Positions 27,655 through 37,415 of a stretch of DNA of 64,000 bases are shown here, in pieces. Below the pieces are notes generated by a model. It searched no databases and was not told where the DNA came from. It saw nothing but the letters and a program-made list of their open reading frames with translations. Position 1 is the first letter of the stretch. Every line of letters starts with the position of its first letter. The stretch is from Paludisphaera rhizosphaerae (GTDB lineage: Bacteria > Planctomycetota > Planctomycetia > Isosphaerales > Isosphaeraceae): the NCBI RefSeq assembly GCF_011065895.1, contig NZ_JAALCR010000018.1, positions 101,918-165,917 on the forward strand, given 5' to 3'. Position numbers and translations under genes: made by a program.

Positions 27655-29262
27655 TTGAGCACGGCTCCCACGATCCCTGCGAATCCTGCAACGTCCCCGC
27701 GCGCCTTGCCTCCCGTTCTGGCGAGGCTCTTCAGCGGCACCCTCTGGCTGGCGTTCCGGGTTCCCGTTCAGATCGTGCTGTCGCTCTGGACGACCCGGCT
27801 GCTGCTGGAATCCGCGGGCGTCGGCAAGGATGGGCTGGGGGCTTACGGCTTCGCCTGGGGGTTCGGCTTCCTCCAGATGCTCTTCGAGTTCGGCGTCAGT
27901 TCGGCCCTTCAGCGGCAGATCTCGCAATCGTGGACGAGGGGAGACCGCGAAGGGGTGGACCGGGCCGTCGCCTGCGGCCTGAACTTCTACGCGGCGACCG
28001 CCCTGGTTCAGGTCGTCGCCCTGCTGGCGATCGCCTACCTCGGCCTGCCGCACTCGAAATACGTCGGCCATCCCAAGTACGGCCTGATCGTCCAGCTCCT
28101 GTGGATCCAGATCCTCACGGCGCCGTGCTACGGACTGTCGGTGGTGATCTCCAGCGTGCTCCAGGCGGCGCGTCGCTATGAGTTCATGCCGCGGATCGAG
28201 TTCGGCATCACGATCCTCCGCTTCGTGGCGCTCTGGGCCGGACTGAAGGCGGGGATGCCGTTCATCTGGGTGGTGGTCATGCAGACGGCCATCACGATCG
28301 GGCTGTCGCTGGGGCCGTCGATCTGGGTCCTCACCCGAGAGTTGGGCCAACGGCTGACCTTCCGCGGCGCCCACTGGGAAGACTACAAGGCGCTCGGGCA
28401 CGTCAGCTTCTACATGGCGTTGCTCCAGGTCAGCGTGATCCTGGCCGACAAGATCGACACCACGATCCTGGGCTTCGTGATCCCCGACCCCGCCCAGGCG
28501 AACGCGGTTTACGACGTGGTCAGCAAGCCGTTCCTGCAGCTCCGCCAGACGGGCTGGATGCTCGCCTACATGGTGATGCCGGCCGTCGCCAGCCTGGCCG
28601 CCGCCCGCGACGAGAAGAGCCTGGAACGCCTGAAGTACGACGGCACCCGAATGCACCTCGCCGCGCTGCTGCCGCTGGGGCTGCTGGCCTGGCTGTACGC
28701 CTCACCGTTCCTGACCCTCTGGGTGGGCGACCGCCTGGGTCGGCCGGCGTCTGAAGTGGCACCCTTGATGCGGCTCTTCCTGACCGCCGCGCTGCCGCTG
28801 GTGCTGTCGGTCCCCGTTCAGATGGCGATCGGCTTCAACAAGATCCCGGTCATCGCGCTGGCCGCCCTGGGTGGAGCGATGGTGAACCTGCCGGTCAGCT
28901 ACTACCTGACCACGCGGATCGGCGTGGCGGGCGTGATCTGGGGGACGATTCTGACGACCTTCTTCTCCAACCTGATCATCCCCGGCGTGTACGTGGCGAA
29001 GGTGCTGGAGATCGACCCCTGGACCTTCCTGACGCGGACGCTGGGCCCGCCGCTGGTAGGAGCATGCGCGGCGGTCGTCGCCTGCCTGCTCTTCTCGCAG
29101 TGGTTCCCGGTGACGTTCCCCGGCAAGAGCCTCGCCACCCGCGCCCTGCCGCTGCTCGTCCACCTGAGCGTGGGCCTGACCGCCTACCTGGCCGGCTACA
29201 CCCTCGCCCCCACCGGCCGCCAGGACCTCTCGAAGCTCGCCTCCAAGCTCGCCCGCCGCTGA
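27655..29262 (+). CDS. Oligosaccharide flippase / polysaccharide biosynthesis membrane protein
   Basis: A multipass inner-membrane protein of the MOP/Wzx-like group that flips lipid-linked glycans, about 535 aa with roughly twelve to fourteen hydrophobic helices (first one around LFSGTLWLAFRVPVQIVLSL). The start is taken as TTG 27655, which has GAGGAAGGA just upstream; an in-frame GTG at 27505 would add 50 non-hydrophobic residues overlapping the region behind the protease gene. Typical features: YGFAWGFGFLQMLFEFGVSS, and a conserved SVILADKIDTTILGF near the middle. It fits with the pyruvyl transferase in glycan export, though no glycosyltransferases are nearby. Confidence 0.88.
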   Translation: MSTAPTIPANPATSPRALPPVLARLFSGTLWLAFRVPVQIVLSLWTTRLLLESAGVGKDGLGAYGFAWGFGFLQMLFEFGVSSALQRQISQSWTRGDREGVDRAVACGLNFYAATALVQVVALLAIAYLGLPHSKYVGHPKYGLIVQLLWIQILTAPCYGLSVVISSVLQAARRYEFMPRIEFGITILRFVALWAGLKAGMPFIWVVVMQTAITIGLSLGPSIWVLTRELGQRLTFRGAHWEDYKALGHVSFYMALLQVSVILADKIDTTILGFVIPDPAQANAVYDVVSKPFLQLRQTGWMLAYMVMPAVASLAAARDEKSLERLKYDGTRMHLAALLPLGLLAWLYASPFLTLWVGDRLGRPASEVAPLMRLFLTAALPLVLSVPVQMAIGFNKIPVIALAALGGAMVNLPVSYYLTTRIGVAGVIWGTILTTFFSNLIIPGVYVAKVLEIDPWTFLTRTLGPPLVGACAAVVACLLFSQWFPVTFPGKSLATRALPLLVHLSVGLTAYLAGYTLAPTGRQDLSKLASKLARR

Positions 29263-29451
29263 GAGTGGGCTGGGACGCCCACCCGGCAGGCTTCATATCG
29301 GCGACATCCAGATTCCTATGGATCGCCTGTTTCGCCTGAGCTACGCTTTTTGCGTACCTTTCCACGAAGACGGCGAAGTCCGATGGAGACTTCTTGGCCG
29401 TAGACGCTCGATCGATTCGGAAGGGCCTGCTATTCAGCGGAGAGCATTCCG

Positions 29452-31074
29452 ATGGCCACGACCGCGCAGATCCTCGAAGCGAAGAGCATTCTCGACGCGA
29501 TGCGGGTCGCGCTTCCGGGCCCGAAGGTCGACGTCTTCCAGATCGGAAGCGCTTCAACTCCTCTGAATCTGGCCTCCCAACAGCAACGAGCGTTCAAACT
29601 GACGTGGGCGCTCGAGCAACTCGAGAAGATCGAGAACAAATCGATCGCCGTGATCGGGGCCGGATTGGCGGGGGTCGCGGCGGCGACGGCCTGCCTGCTT
29701 CAGGGCGCGAAACGCCTGGCCATTTACGACCGCAACCATGAGCCGATGGCCTACCAGTACGGCGCGGCCCATCGCTACATTCACCCGCTGATCTATCGAT
29801 GGCCCGAGGAACGCTGCGGGGACACGTCGACCGACTTCCCGATCCTGAACTGGAACGAGGGAACCGCCGACGAGGTACGTCACACCGTGCTCAAGGAGGC
29901 GGAGCGCCTGCTCGACCTCTGCTATAAAACGCGCAACCTCGACAGAGATCAACTCGCCGAACTGACGCGCAAACAGGAAGCCGGCGAGGACGGCCTCGCT
30001 GAAACGAGCGATGAGGACTTCTTCCACTATCGACTGGGCTCCGACGTCCGGCAAATCGTTCCGTCCGGTGATCAGATCCAGGTCCTCGCCGAAGGCCGGG
30101 AGACGGCCTGGGTCAAGCATCGGCGGCAGTATCTGCCCGTCGGTCCCCCGCGCAACTTTCGAGATCGCTACGACGTCGTCATCGCGGCGGTCGGCTTCGG
30201 ACTGGAAACAGAGTTCGAGGGGGTGCCGTTCCGGTCCTACTGGCACCAGGAGGTTCTGTCGCAGCCGACGATCCGCGGCGTCTGGCCCCGGCGCTGGCTT
30301 GTCTCCGGAACGGGCGACGGCGGTCTGATCGACGCCGTCCGCCTTCGCCTCTTCGACCTGGATCAAAAAGCCCTGACCGACGTCCTGCTTGGAAGAGCCC
30401 CCAAGACCCCTCCCTTCAAGTCCCTCGAAGATTGGTCCGCACGGATGAAGGAATTCCACGCAGAGCTTCGCAAGGCGGAGGACCGCATCAGGACCAGGTA
30501 CCCCAATCCAGCGGCTCAAAATGCGAATCGCGACCCGATGAGCCACATGATCGAAGGGGAATACGACAACCTCCGTAAGGCTCACAAGCACGTCTTCGAC
30601 AACTTGATGAAATTCCTGAAGAGCTACGAGCGGACAGATACAATCGTCTATCTCTGCGGTCGGCAGTCGGCCCCGTATGAGCTTGGAGCATCAGCGTTTC
30701 AAAGGTTCTTGACCTATCTCCTGCGCAGCTACTGCGGGCTTCGATACCGCAGCGGAGAGTGGAGTCTGGCGGAGTCGCCGCGACACGGCCAGCCTTACGT
30801 CGTCTCCTTCAGTCGACCAAACACCGAGAACGTGAAATTGCCCAGGGAGCAGTTGGAGGTCGATGAAATCGTCGTCCGCCACGGCGCGGACTCCGCCCTG
30901 GGCGCGTTGTTCGGCCCCACAGTCGTGACGGCCGCCAGGGCGAACCCGGAACGCATCGCGTTCGACAACTCACTCTGGACGGCGAAACTCGACGAGGGTT
31001 GGACCAGGCGACTCAAGGACCGGACGACCGAGAGGCCTGCTTCACCCTCATCCCGATCGCGTAAGAAATCGTAA
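29452..31074 (+). CDS. FAD/NAD(P)-binding oxidoreductase-like protein of unrecognised family
   Basis: A 540-aa protein with a Rossmann dinucleotide site KSIAVIGAGLAGVAAATACL (GAGLAG at 69-74) followed by AIYDRN, whose acidic residue at the strand end fits ADP-ribose binding of FAD or NAD. A second conserved stretch is RYDVVIAAVGFGLETEF (about 240) and a third is LVSGTGDGGLIDAVRLRLFD. The 70 residues before the nucleotide site and the helical 330-450 part (KAHKHVFDNLMKFLKSYERT) do not match a known oxidoreductase. ATG 29452 follows GGAGAG. It has no signal peptide. It lies between a flippase and a secreted glycosidase-like gene without obvious partners. Substrate unknown. Confidence 0.75.
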   Translation: MATTAQILEAKSILDAMRVALPGPKVDVFQIGSASTPLNLASQQQRAFKLTWALEQLEKIENKSIAVIGAGLAGVAAATACLLQGAKRLAIYDRNHEPMAYQYGAAHRYIHPLIYRWPEERCGDTSTDFPILNWNEGTADEVRHTVLKEAERLLDLCYKTRNLDRDQLAELTRKQEAGEDGLAETSDEDFFHYRLGSDVRQIVPSGDQIQVLAEGRETAWVKHRRQYLPVGPPRNFRDRYDVVIAAVGFGLETEFEGVPFRSYWHQEVLSQPTIRGVWPRRWLVSGTGDGGLIDAVRLRLFDLDQKALTDVLLGRAPKTPPFKSLEDWSARMKEFHAELRKAEDRIRTRYPNPAAQNANRDPMSHMIEGEYDNLRKAHKHVFDNLMKFLKSYERTDTIVYLCGRQSAPYELGASAFQRFLTYLLRSYCGLRYRSGEWSLAESPRHGQPYVVSFSRPNTENVKLPREQLEVDEIVVRHGADSALGALFGPTVVTAARANPERIAFDNSLWTAKLDEGWTRRLKDRTTERPASPSSRSRKKS

Positions 31075-31233
31075 ACTGATCCACGGCCGTCGATAAACGA
31101 GGCGACTCACCCGGCCCCCCAGTCAACCCACGGAGGGGTGCATCATGGCTCCGGACTCGATCATGCCTTATAACGAGCTTAGGCCCGCGGGCCGAATGTT
31201 CGCGGGCATGGTCGAGACTCGGAGGGATCGACG

Positions 31234-34200
31234 ATGTTCGGTGGACTTTTGGCGGCGGTGTTGGCGGTTGTGGGTGCGGCGCAGGTCTCAACGGACGCGC
31301 TGCTGGTTCGGCCGGACGCGGCCGTGTGGAACCTGGACGAGGTCGGGCTGTATCGCGTCGGCTTCGCCTACCGGGGCAAGGCCGAGGAGGATTTCCCCGT
31401 CGGCTGGTCGGGCCGCTTCGACGAGCGGACGGGCGTGGCGCTGATCCCGGACGGCCTCCGCAACGGCCGGCCGGCGATCCTCCAGCACTGCCCCTGGCGC
31501 GGGGGGACCGGCGTCGCGTTCCAGGAGTTCCACGTCGCCCTGCCGCAGGCTCGAACCATCACGTTGAAAGGCGCCACGGCGCTCCGCGAGGACGGCGTCG
31601 GCAAGTCGGACGGCGTCCGATTCCGCATTCTGGTCGATGGCAGCCCCGCGCTTGACGAGATTCGCACCGACGCGAGTTGGAAGCCCTTCGACGTCGACCT
31701 GACGAAGCAGGGCGGCAAGACCGTCGTGATCCGGTTCGAGACCGACCCGGGTCCGAAGGGGAATGCCAGCTTCGATTTCAGCCTGTGGGCGGGGCGCTCG
31801 ATCGTCCTGGACGGCTTCAAGGCCGCGACGGCCTCCCGGCCGGCCTCGCCGCCGGTGATGTACCGCGGCCTGGCCTCGCGCGAGGGGAAGGGCCTCGCAC
31901 CGCCGGCCGTCACGCCCGTCAAGACGGACGTCCGTCGCGAAGGGGACGACTACATCCTCCGCACCACCGACGCCGACGGCTCGTTCGCCTTCCGTTGGTC
32001 GCCGCCGACGGCCGCCGGCGGCGTCTTCGGCTCGATCGTCCTGGAGGCCGATCGCAAGGGCGTCGGCATGACGCGTGCGCCGCTGGCGACCACCGCGAAG
32101 ATTCAGTGGGTCGGCAAGGCCGCCGCCAAGGAGTGGCGATGGGAGGAATCCGCCGGTGGGCCGACGCTCGTCCGGACGTTCGACGTCGACGGCAAGCCGG
32201 CCGTGCTCCGCGCAACCGGCTCGATCGCCGGCCGCAGTCTGGTACTCGACGTGAACGTCGACCAGCCGATCGTCGAGCAGATCGACGGCGGTTCGTGGGG
32301 GCCCGTCGCCGCGCGTCGCGAGGTGGCCGTGCCGTATCTCAACAACGCGGTGTTTTATCTGCCGGTTCAGGATCTGTTTGTATCCAGCATCGTCGACTGG
32401 ACGGCCTCGGGCTCGTCTCGCAACGACGGGATGCGGGCCGACTACCTGGCGCTGACGGACGGCGCGCGTAACCCGGTCGTTGAGCGGTTCCTCTACTCGG
32501 CCGCCTGGAACGTGGACGAGGTTCTCCCCAACATCCCGAATCCTCCCTCGCCCTACCTGAAGGACCTGTCGGACCGCGTCGTCCTCGACATCTGGGGCGG
32601 GAACTACGCGGACATCGCCCACAAGCTGGAAGCCCTCCACGACGCCGGGCTGGAGCGGTTGGCGGTCATCGTCCACAACTGGCAGCGCAGCGGGTACGAC
32701 AACGCCCTGCCCGCCCACTATCCGGCCGCCGAGGACAAGGGGGGCGAGGCCGGCATGCGGATGCTCAAGAGCATCGCCAAGCGCCTGGGCTACCTCGTCG
32801 CGCTCCACGAGAACTACGTCGACTATTACCCGAACTTCGAGGGGTTCGACGAGAAGCACATCGCCCGCGATTCCGCCAATCAACGGGTGAAGGCGTGGTT
32901 TCATAAGGGGAACAACATCCAGTCGTTCGCCGTCAAGCCGACCGTGATGGTCGACCTGGCGCGGACGCAGTCGCCGGAGATCCACCGCCGGTACGACACC
33001 GAGGCCAGCTTCCTGGACGTGAATTCGTCGGTCGTCCCCTGGTTCCACGTCGACCAGCAGGCGGGCCTCGACGGCGCAGGCAAGTATCAGCGCGTGCGGC
33101 AGGCCCACCGCGAGACCTGGCAGTTCCTCCGCGACGCCCACGGCGGGCCGGTCTTCGGCGAGGGGAATCACCACTGGTACTGGAGCGGCCTGCTCGACGG
33201 CGCTGAGGCTCAGTTCGGCGCCGGCTGGCCGGGGAACGCGGGCCTCGACGCGCCTCTGTTCGTCGACTTCGACCTGCTGAAGATCCACCCGCTCCAGCTC
33301 AACCACGGCATGGGCTATTACGAGCGCTGGTGGGATGAGGGCCGCGTGCCGAGGGGCTCGCTGCCGCCGGTGGCGGTGCTCGACCAGTACCGCGTGCAGG
33401 AGGTCGCGTTCGGGCACGCTGGGTTCCTGGGAGGCGGGGCCTGGTCGTCCGTCCCGCTGGCCTGGCTCGAAACTAACCTGATGGCGGCCGTGATGCCGCG
33501 GTATGCAACGTCGGCCGTGACGAAGATCGAGTACGAACGTGACGGCCGATGGCTGGACGCCTCCGCCCTGATCCGCGAGGGAGCCTCCACGCCCGACGCC
33601 TGGAACCGCGTCCGCGTGCGGTACGACGGCGGGCTGACGGTCGTCGCCAACCAGTCGGAGACGCCGATGAAGGTCGACGGCGTGGAGCTTCCCCGCTTCG
33701 GCTGGATCGCCCGCGCCGAGGGCTTCTCCGCGGGGACGACCGTGCGCGGCGGAATCGTGGCCGACACGGTCGAGACCCCCGACAGCTTCTTCGCCAACGC
33801 GCGGGCGGCGGCGGACTGGGATTTCTCGGGCGTTTTGCGGGTTTCGCCGACGGTCCTGAAGTTCCAGCAGACGGGGCCGAGGACGTTTGCCGTCCTGTAT
33901 GCGTGGAAGGTCCGCGACGCGGTGAAGACGGACTATCGAACCTTCGTCCACTTCGGCAAGGTCGGCTCCGACGACCGCGAGATCCTCTTCCAGCAGGACC
34001 ACGCACTGACGACCCCAGCGCCCCGATGGCGGCCCGGGACGACCGTGGACGACGGCCCGTACACGATCAAGGTTCCCGACAACCTCCCCGACGGCGACTA
34101 CTCCTGGACGATCGGCCTGCACGCCCCCGGAGCCGGCCGCGCCGCGCTCGACGGCCCGACCGACAAGGCGGGCCGCAACCTGCTGGGCGTGGTCCGCGTC

Positions 34201-34545
34201 TCCGACTCCGGCCGGACCGTCCGCTTCGTCCCCGAAAAGCCCGCCGACGGCGAACGCTCGGCGATCAACGTGGTGAACCTGAACCGCGAGAACAAGGTCG
34301 TCGACTTCGGCCCGATCAAGACCGACGGCGGCGTCTCTCTCCGCAAGGTCGGCGGCGAATGGGTCGCCCACGTCATCCCCCGCGAGCGATCGTTCTCCCT
34401 CCAGCTCGACACCGCCCGCTTCGGCAAGCCCACCGAAGTCCGCGCCGACGGCGGCTCATCCCCGCGCGTCGAAACCACCTTCGACGGCCGCTGGATGCGC
34501 ATCAAACTCAACGGCGCCAAATCCTACCGCTGGCCGGCGGGATGA
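31234..34545 (+). CDS. Large secreted glycoside-hydrolase-like protein
   Basis: A 1103-aa exported protein starting at ATG 31234 (GGAGGG upstream) with a signal peptide (MFGGLLAAVLAVVGAAQVST). Residues about 25-190 form a carbohydrate-binding-like beta-sandwich (NPCBM-like: ITLKGATALREDGVGKSDGV). The central part has a (beta/alpha)-barrel look: LERLAVIVHNWQRSGYDN, YLVALHENYVDYYPNFEGFD, DVNSSVVPWFHVDQQAG and VFGEGNHHWYWSGLLDGAEA. Acidic residues in the latter motifs are candidates for catalysis. The C-terminal part is beta-rich. This organisation resembles GH101/DUF5696-type enzymes, but I cannot confirm a family; the target sugar is unknown. Confidence 0.7.
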   Translation: MFGGLLAAVLAVVGAAQVSTDALLVRPDAAVWNLDEVGLYRVGFAYRGKAEEDFPVGWSGRFDERTGVALIPDGLRNGRPAILQHCPWRGGTGVAFQEFHVALPQARTITLKGATALREDGVGKSDGVRFRILVDGSPALDEIRTDASWKPFDVDLTKQGGKTVVIRFETDPGPKGNASFDFSLWAGRSIVLDGFKAATASRPASPPVMYRGLASREGKGLAPPAVTPVKTDVRREGDDYILRTTDADGSFAFRWSPPTAAGGVFGSIVLEADRKGVGMTRAPLATTAKIQWVGKAAAKEWRWEESAGGPTLVRTFDVDGKPAVLRATGSIAGRSLVLDVNVDQPIVEQIDGGSWGPVAARREVAVPYLNNAVFYLPVQDLFVSSIVDWTASGSSRNDGMRADYLALTDGARNPVVERFLYSAAWNVDEVLPNIPNPPSPYLKDLSDRVVLDIWGGNYADIAHKLEALHDAGLERLAVIVHNWQRSGYDNALPAHYPAAEDKGGEAGMRMLKSIAKRLGYLVALHENYVDYYPNFEGFDEKHIARDSANQRVKAWFHKGNNIQSFAVKPTVMVDLARTQSPEIHRRYDTEASFLDVNSSVVPWFHVDQQAGLDGAGKYQRVRQAHRETWQFLRDAHGGPVFGEGNHHWYWSGLLDGAEAQFGAGWPGNAGLDAPLFVDFDLLKIHPLQLNHGMGYYERWWDEGRVPRGSLPPVAVLDQYRVQEVAFGHAGFLGGGAWSSVPLAWLETNLMAAVMPRYATSAVTKIEYERDGRWLDASALIREGASTPDAWNRVRVRYDGGLTVVANQSETPMKVDGVELPRFGWIARAEGFSAGTTVRGGIVADTVETPDSFFANARAAADWDFSGVLRVSPTVLKFQQTGPRTFAVLYAWKVRDAVKTDYRTFVHFGKVGSDDREILFQQDHALTTPAPRWRPGTTVDDGPYTIKVPDNLPDGDYSWTIGLHAPGAGRAALDGPTDKAGRNLLGVVRVSDSGRTVRFVPEKPADGERSAINVVNLNRENKVVDFGPIKTDGGVSLRKVGGEWVAHVIPRERSFSLQLDTARFGKPTEVRADGGSSPRVETTFDGRWMRIKLNGAKSYRWPAG

Positions 34546-34556
34546 CTCGTCCGTAT

Positions 34557-34625
34557 CTGAACCATAACGGCCTTCCCCCCTCGCGGGGAAAGGTGGCCCG
34601 AAGGGCCGGATGAGGGGGGATTGAC
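34557..34625. repeat. Solo left arm of a family 1 palindromic element
   Basis: CATAACGGCCTTCCCCCCTC, GCGGGGAAAGGTGGCCCGAA and GGGCCGGATGAGGGGGGAT are the left arm of the family 1 element as at 56573-56632. No inverted right arm follows; the next sequence is the family 4-type direct repeat copy. It lies directly behind the glycosidase-like gene. Confidence 0.7.
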
Positions 34626-34659
34626 CAATCAACTGTCGCTCTCGACTCGGACGACCTTG

Positions 34660-34760
34660 AATCCACCGCCGATCGCATGCCCACGACAAGCGTGGGCATG
34701 GCACCCATTTCTGTTCTCTTGTATGTCAATAATGCGATTGGGTGGCACGGCCATGGACCG
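34660..34760. repeat. Direct repeat copy 1 flanking the TPR gene
   Basis: This stretch (AATCCACCGCCGATCGCATG, CCCACGACAAGCGTGGGCAT, GGCACCCATTTCTGTTCTCT, TGTATGTCAATAATGCGATT, GGGTGGCACGGCCATGGA) is nearly the same as 37416-37530 in the same orientation. It contains the CCCACG...CGTGGG hairpin of family 4. Together the two copies bracket the TPR gene 34768-37311. Confidence 0.75.
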
Positions 34761-34767
34761 GCCTTAC

Positions 34768-37311
34768 CTAAGGAAGGGCGCGGACCAGGCGTTCCAACTC
34801 GACGACGGCGACTTGACTGAGGAAGTCGACATCGGAGGTCTTCCGGAGATCGGGGAGTAGGGTGAGAGCCTCGGCGGTACGGCCGTTCGCGGCGTGGTCG
34901 AGTGCGGCCCAGGCGACGGCCTCGGTTCGCTCGCCAACGGTTGCGGTCGGCTTCACGAGGTCGTCTCGCTTCGCTCCAATGTCCTGAAAATGGCCGCGTT
35001 CTCGCTGGCGAGCGACCGAGATTGGGTCCCGCATGGTGAAGCCGTCGAGGGGGAGTTCGGCGGCCGGTCGGGGAGCGGACGGTTTGCGGAACGACTCGAC
35101 GATCGGAAAGGGCCAGACCGCTCGGTCGCCGCGAGCGGCGGCCTCGTCCAGCAGGGCGCGGGCCGTTGCGACATCGCCGGCTTTGCGCGCCGCCAGGCTG
35201 CCGAGGAGTGCGGCATAGAGCGGCTCGCGACCCGTCCAGGCGGTGGCGGCGACCGTCGCTCGGGCCTCGGCGACGACCTCGGGCTTTCGTCCGGCGGCGA
35301 ACAGAGCCAGCGTCCTCGCCAGGCGAATCTGGGGCTCGTCCCGGCCGAGGTCGATGACCCGCCCGTAGTCGGCGGCGGCACCGTCGAAGTCCCGGGTCGC
35401 GTAGCGAACGCCGCCGCGATTGATATAAGACCCGGCCGACTTCGGTTCGAGGCGGATCGCCTCGTCGAGGTCGACCAACGCCTCGGCATACATGAGTTTG
35501 CGGCGCCGGATTTCCGCTCGTCCGATACGGGTTCGCGGCTCCTCCGGCTTGAGGCGAATCCATTCGTCGTAGTCGGCGAGGAGGCCGTCCAGATCCCATA
35601 CGCTCGCCTTCTTGCGGGCGCGGATTCGGCCGTCGTAGACTCGCGGATCCTTCGACCCGCGGCGGATCGCCTCGTCGTAGTCGGCCGAGGCGTCGCTGAT
35701 CCGCCCCAGAGCGTGCCTCGCGAGGCCCCGGATGACGAAGACCTCGGAGCCCGCCGCGCCCCGTTGGAATGCTTCCGCGCAATCGGCGATCGCGTCCTCG
35801 AACATTCCCGTTTCCAACCGCAGGGCCGCCCGCCCGGCGTACGTGTTCCACGCATCGGGACCGAGGCGAACCGCCTCGTCGATATCGGCCGCAGCCTCGT
35901 CGAGACGCCCTTGCCGACGTCGAAGCTCGCCGCGGACGAGGGACGTCTCGCCCCCTTTGGCGCCGCGACGGACCGCCTCGGCCAGGTCAGCCTCGCCGCC
36001 CGCGAGGTCGTTCTTGTAGAGCCGCGCCGCGGCCCGCCCGAGATACGATTCCGGATCGTTGGGGCAAAGTCTGATCGCTTCCCCGAAGTCGGCCTCGGCC
36101 TCGTCGAACCGTCCTTGCAAACGGCGAAGCTCCCCACGGATCTTGACGGCGTCGCCCCCCGCGACCCCGCGTCGGAACGCCTCGTCGACGTCCTCGGCGG
36201 CGCCAGCCAGATCATATCTGGCGAACCGAGTCGCGGCCCTCCCGAGGAACGCCTGGGGATTCTCGGGATGCAGTTGAACTACGGTGTCGTAGTCGGCGAG
36301 GGAACCGGCCAGGTCTCCCAGCCATCGCCGGCATTCACCGCGCATCGCGAGCGCACCGGCGTCGTCGGGCTTGTTCTTGAGGACCTCGTCGAAGTCGGCG
36401 AGGGCCCCGCGGAAGTCTCTCCGGGAGAAACGCAACGACCCGCGGCGGATCCGGTAACGTGCGTCCTCCGGGGCGAGTCGAACCGCGGCGTCGAGATCGC
36501 TCAGGGCGCCTTCCAGGTCCTTTCGGGCGGAGCGGATCAGACCTCGGTTGGCTCGATCCGTCGCGTCGTCGGGATCGCGTCGAATCGCCTCATCGAAATC
36601 GACCAGCGCCTTGTCGTATTCACCCTTCCTCGCCAGCACGCCGCCGCGGAGGGAGTAGGCGGCGGGGCCTGGCTCGTCTCGGATCAGGACCTCGCAGTCC
36701 GTGATCGCCCCATCAAGATCCCCTCTCCGGGCCCGGATCGCGGCGCGGGTGAGGAGTCCCTGGGGAATCGCCGAATCGAGCCGCAAGGCTTCCTCGACGT
36801 CGGCCAGCGCCCCGTCCTGGTCGCCCCGGTCCGAGCGGGCCTTGGCCCGATGCAGGTAGGAACGGGCGAGTTTGGGGTCGAGCTGGATCGCCTTGCTCAG
36901 GTCGTCGAGGGCCTCATCGGGCTTCTCCTGGAGAATCCGGAGATAGCCCCGATCGGCGAACGACCGGGCGTCGTCGGGACGCGCGTGGAGGCGTTCAGTG
37001 AGCACGGCGACGGCCTCGTCAAGCGTCGCGACGTCCGCCGTCGAAGCCCACGCCGCCTCGCCGGAATTCGGGTCGATGAGCCGCGTCAGGTCGCCGTCGA
37101 TGCGATCGACCTTGCAGACGAAACACAAACGCGAGGCGGCCCACGGCACTGGCCAGCGGAGCGGGTCGCCCTCCGCCTCGATCGAACCGCCCTCGAGCAG
37201 GACGACGCGTCGTCCAACCTGCAAACCCTCGGATCGGGCCCACGGCCCGAGGACCGAGGCCAGGGCCAGACCGATCAGGAGACGTGGAATCCTCGGCGCC
37301 CTCGCAGTCAT
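34768..37311 (-). CDS. Secreted TPR-repeat protein
   Basis: An 847-aa exported protein made mostly of TPR units. ATG 37311 begins a signal peptide (MTARAPRIPRLLIGLALASV). A short N-terminal domain follows (VGRRVVLLEGGSIEAEGDPL, RIDGDLTRLIDPNSGEAAW), then about sixteen 34-residue TPRs from around residue 80 to 700 with cores such as KPDEALDDLSKAIQLDPKLA and ALVDFDEAIRRDPDDATDRA; the final 150 residues are helical without repeats. TPR arrays bind peptides or assemble complexes; the partner is unknown. The gene is bracketed by near-identical direct repeats on both sides, suggesting it may have moved or been duplicated as a unit. Confidence 0.88.
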   Translation of the reverse strand: MTARAPRIPRLLIGLALASVLGPWARSEGLQVGRRVVLLEGGSIEAEGDPLRWPVPWAASRLCFVCKVDRIDGDLTRLIDPNSGEAAWASTADVATLDEAVAVLTERLHARPDDARSFADRGYLRILQEKPDEALDDLSKAIQLDPKLARSYLHRAKARSDRGDQDGALADVEEALRLDSAIPQGLLTRAAIRARRGDLDGAITDCEVLIRDEPGPAAYSLRGGVLARKGEYDKALVDFDEAIRRDPDDATDRANRGLIRSARKDLEGALSDLDAAVRLAPEDARYRIRRGSLRFSRRDFRGALADFDEVLKNKPDDAGALAMRGECRRWLGDLAGSLADYDTVVQLHPENPQAFLGRAATRFARYDLAGAAEDVDEAFRRGVAGGDAVKIRGELRRLQGRFDEAEADFGEAIRLCPNDPESYLGRAAARLYKNDLAGGEADLAEAVRRGAKGGETSLVRGELRRRQGRLDEAAADIDEAVRLGPDAWNTYAGRAALRLETGMFEDAIADCAEAFQRGAAGSEVFVIRGLARHALGRISDASADYDEAIRRGSKDPRVYDGRIRARKKASVWDLDGLLADYDEWIRLKPEEPRTRIGRAEIRRRKLMYAEALVDLDEAIRLEPKSAGSYINRGGVRYATRDFDGAAADYGRVIDLGRDEPQIRLARTLALFAAGRKPEVVAEARATVAATAWTGREPLYAALLGSLAARKAGDVATARALLDEAAARGDRAVWPFPIVESFRKPSAPRPAAELPLDGFTMRDPISVARQRERGHFQDIGAKRDDLVKPTATVGERTEAVAWAALDHAANGRTAEALTLLPDLRKTSDVDFLSQVAVVELERLVRALP

Positions 37312-37415
37312 GATGCAAACCCTCCGAGACGATTCGCATTGCACCCAGGCGAGCACGGAATATCAGAAACCCGCCGAAACGTCCAGTCGACGATCGTGTG
37401 CGTGAACCCATTGCG

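Noticed and set aside
29452..31074. FAD protein as part of an antiviral defence system
   Set aside because: No nuclease, cyclase, TIR, helicase or other defence partner is adjacent, so the idea has no support in the sequence.
31288..34371. A frame of more than 1000 codons opposite the glycosidase-like gene
   Set aside because: Composition is typical of an antisense frame (Arg/Val/Asp-rich, no motifs); the plus-strand protein has a signal peptide, ribosome-binding site and domain structure.
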